A stretch of DNA of 5,832 nt from Pseudomonadota bacterium (GTDB lineage Bacteria; Pseudomonadota; Alphaproteobacteria; Rhizobiales; Rhizobiaceae): contig JAEXXS010000483.1 of assembly GCA_023451915.1 (NCBI GenBank), positions 1-5,832 on the forward strand, read 5' to 3'. A program made the position numbers and the translations under genes. Under the pieces are notes generated by a model, which had not been told where the DNA came from, searched no databases, and worked only from the letters and a program-made list of their open reading frames with translations. This document shows positions 5,566 to 5,832 of this stretch, piece by piece (position 1 is the first letter of the stretch; each line of letters begins with the position of its first letter).

Positions 5566-5832
5566 TCATACGCGCTTTTGGCTCTGCACGATCCCGTAAA
5601 TATTCGTAGAACGCGCGCCGGAGCGGCAATAGGCGAAGACGGGGCCTTCCGCCTCATCGAGCGCTGCCGCCATGGCGTCAACATCATCCTGCGTCAGCTG
5701 GCCGCCAACCACCGGAATATAATAGGTGGCGAGGCCAGCTTTCTCTGCAACACGCGCAATTTCGGCGAAATCCGGCTGTTCCGGGCCGCCTTCGTCATCG
5801 GGACGATTGCAAATGATCGTCTGAAAGCCTTC
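5566..5832 (-). CDS. TIGR01244/DUF442-family rhodanese-like or phosphatase-like protein (C-terminal part)
   Basis: Reading the minus strand from the window edge, the frame is open for 88 residues and ends at TGA (5568-5566); the start lies beyond the window. Visible features are a TIICNRPDDEGGPEQP stretch, a YYIPVVGGQLTQDDV segment, and the active-site loop YCRSGARS, with the catalytic Cys at visible residue 69 (codon 5628-5626). The Cys-X4-Arg loop and the CNRPD...EQP pattern match the small DUF442 family annotated as TIGR01244 sulfur transferase, also found fused to beta-lactamase-fold (BLH-type) hydrolases. Members are thought to be cytoplasmic and to handle sulfur or phosphate groups on cysteine; the true substrate is unclear. 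The chain ends about 12 residues after the active-site loop, so this is a stand-alone domain or a C-terminal one, not an N-terminal fusion to the hydrolase. It was found by direct translation. Confidence 0.85.
   Translation of the reverse strand, partial: EGFQTIICNRPDDEGGPEQPDFAEIARVAEKAGLATYYIPVVGGQLTQDDVDAMAAALDEAEGPVFAYCRSGARSTNIYGIVQSQKRV

Noticed and set aside
1..5832. CRISPR arrays, tRNA or rRNA genes, insertion sequences, integrase attachment sites
   Set aside because: No regularly spaced repeats, transposase or integrase fragments, or cloverleaf-like sequences were seen on reading the window.

Overview
The window looks like ordinary chromosomal sequence from an alphaproteobacterium of the Rhizobiales, most likely the Brucella/Ochrobactrum group. 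This is an inference from protein style, moderately GC-rich codon use and gene types, not from a database match. No mobile element, CRISPR array, tRNA, rRNA or clearly foreign segment was seen.

Layout. (1) Positions 1-390 hold the 3' end of a gene for the periplasmic binding protein of a ferric-iron ABC transporter. (2) Positions 446-2143 hold the two-domain permease of the same transporter. A GC-rich hairpin lies between the two genes and may attenuate transcription. The ATPase gene is not in the window. (3) Positions 2144-2335 are an AT-rich intergenic stretch with a good candidate promoter and several inverted repeats. (4) Positions 2336-4684 encode a large membrane-anchored cyclic-di-GMP enzyme with the order MHYT - PAS-like - GGDEF - EAL. 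Both catalytic domains keep their key residues, but the RxxD product-inhibition site is lost. (5) Positions 4685-5151 have no convincing gene. They hold a spaced direct repeat, a TATAAT box and several inverted repeats. (6) Positions 5152-5496 encode a small three-helix membrane protein of unknown function. (7) Positions 5566-5832, on the minus strand and running off the window, encode the C-terminal end of a TIGR01244/DUF442-type rhodanese-like or phosphatase-like protein, convergent with gene 6.

How the genes fit together. Genes 1 and 2 form an iron-uptake operon. The c-di-GMP enzyme appears to have its own promoter and is not obviously part of that operon. It would link an unknown signal sensed at the membrane to lifestyle control such as motility or surface attachment. 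The last two genes look like independent housekeeping or hypothetical loci. I found no strong evidence for a new multi-gene system. The points most worth a second look are the hairpin between the iron genes, the GGDEF-EAL protein without an I-site, and the unexplained 467-base gap at 4685-5151.
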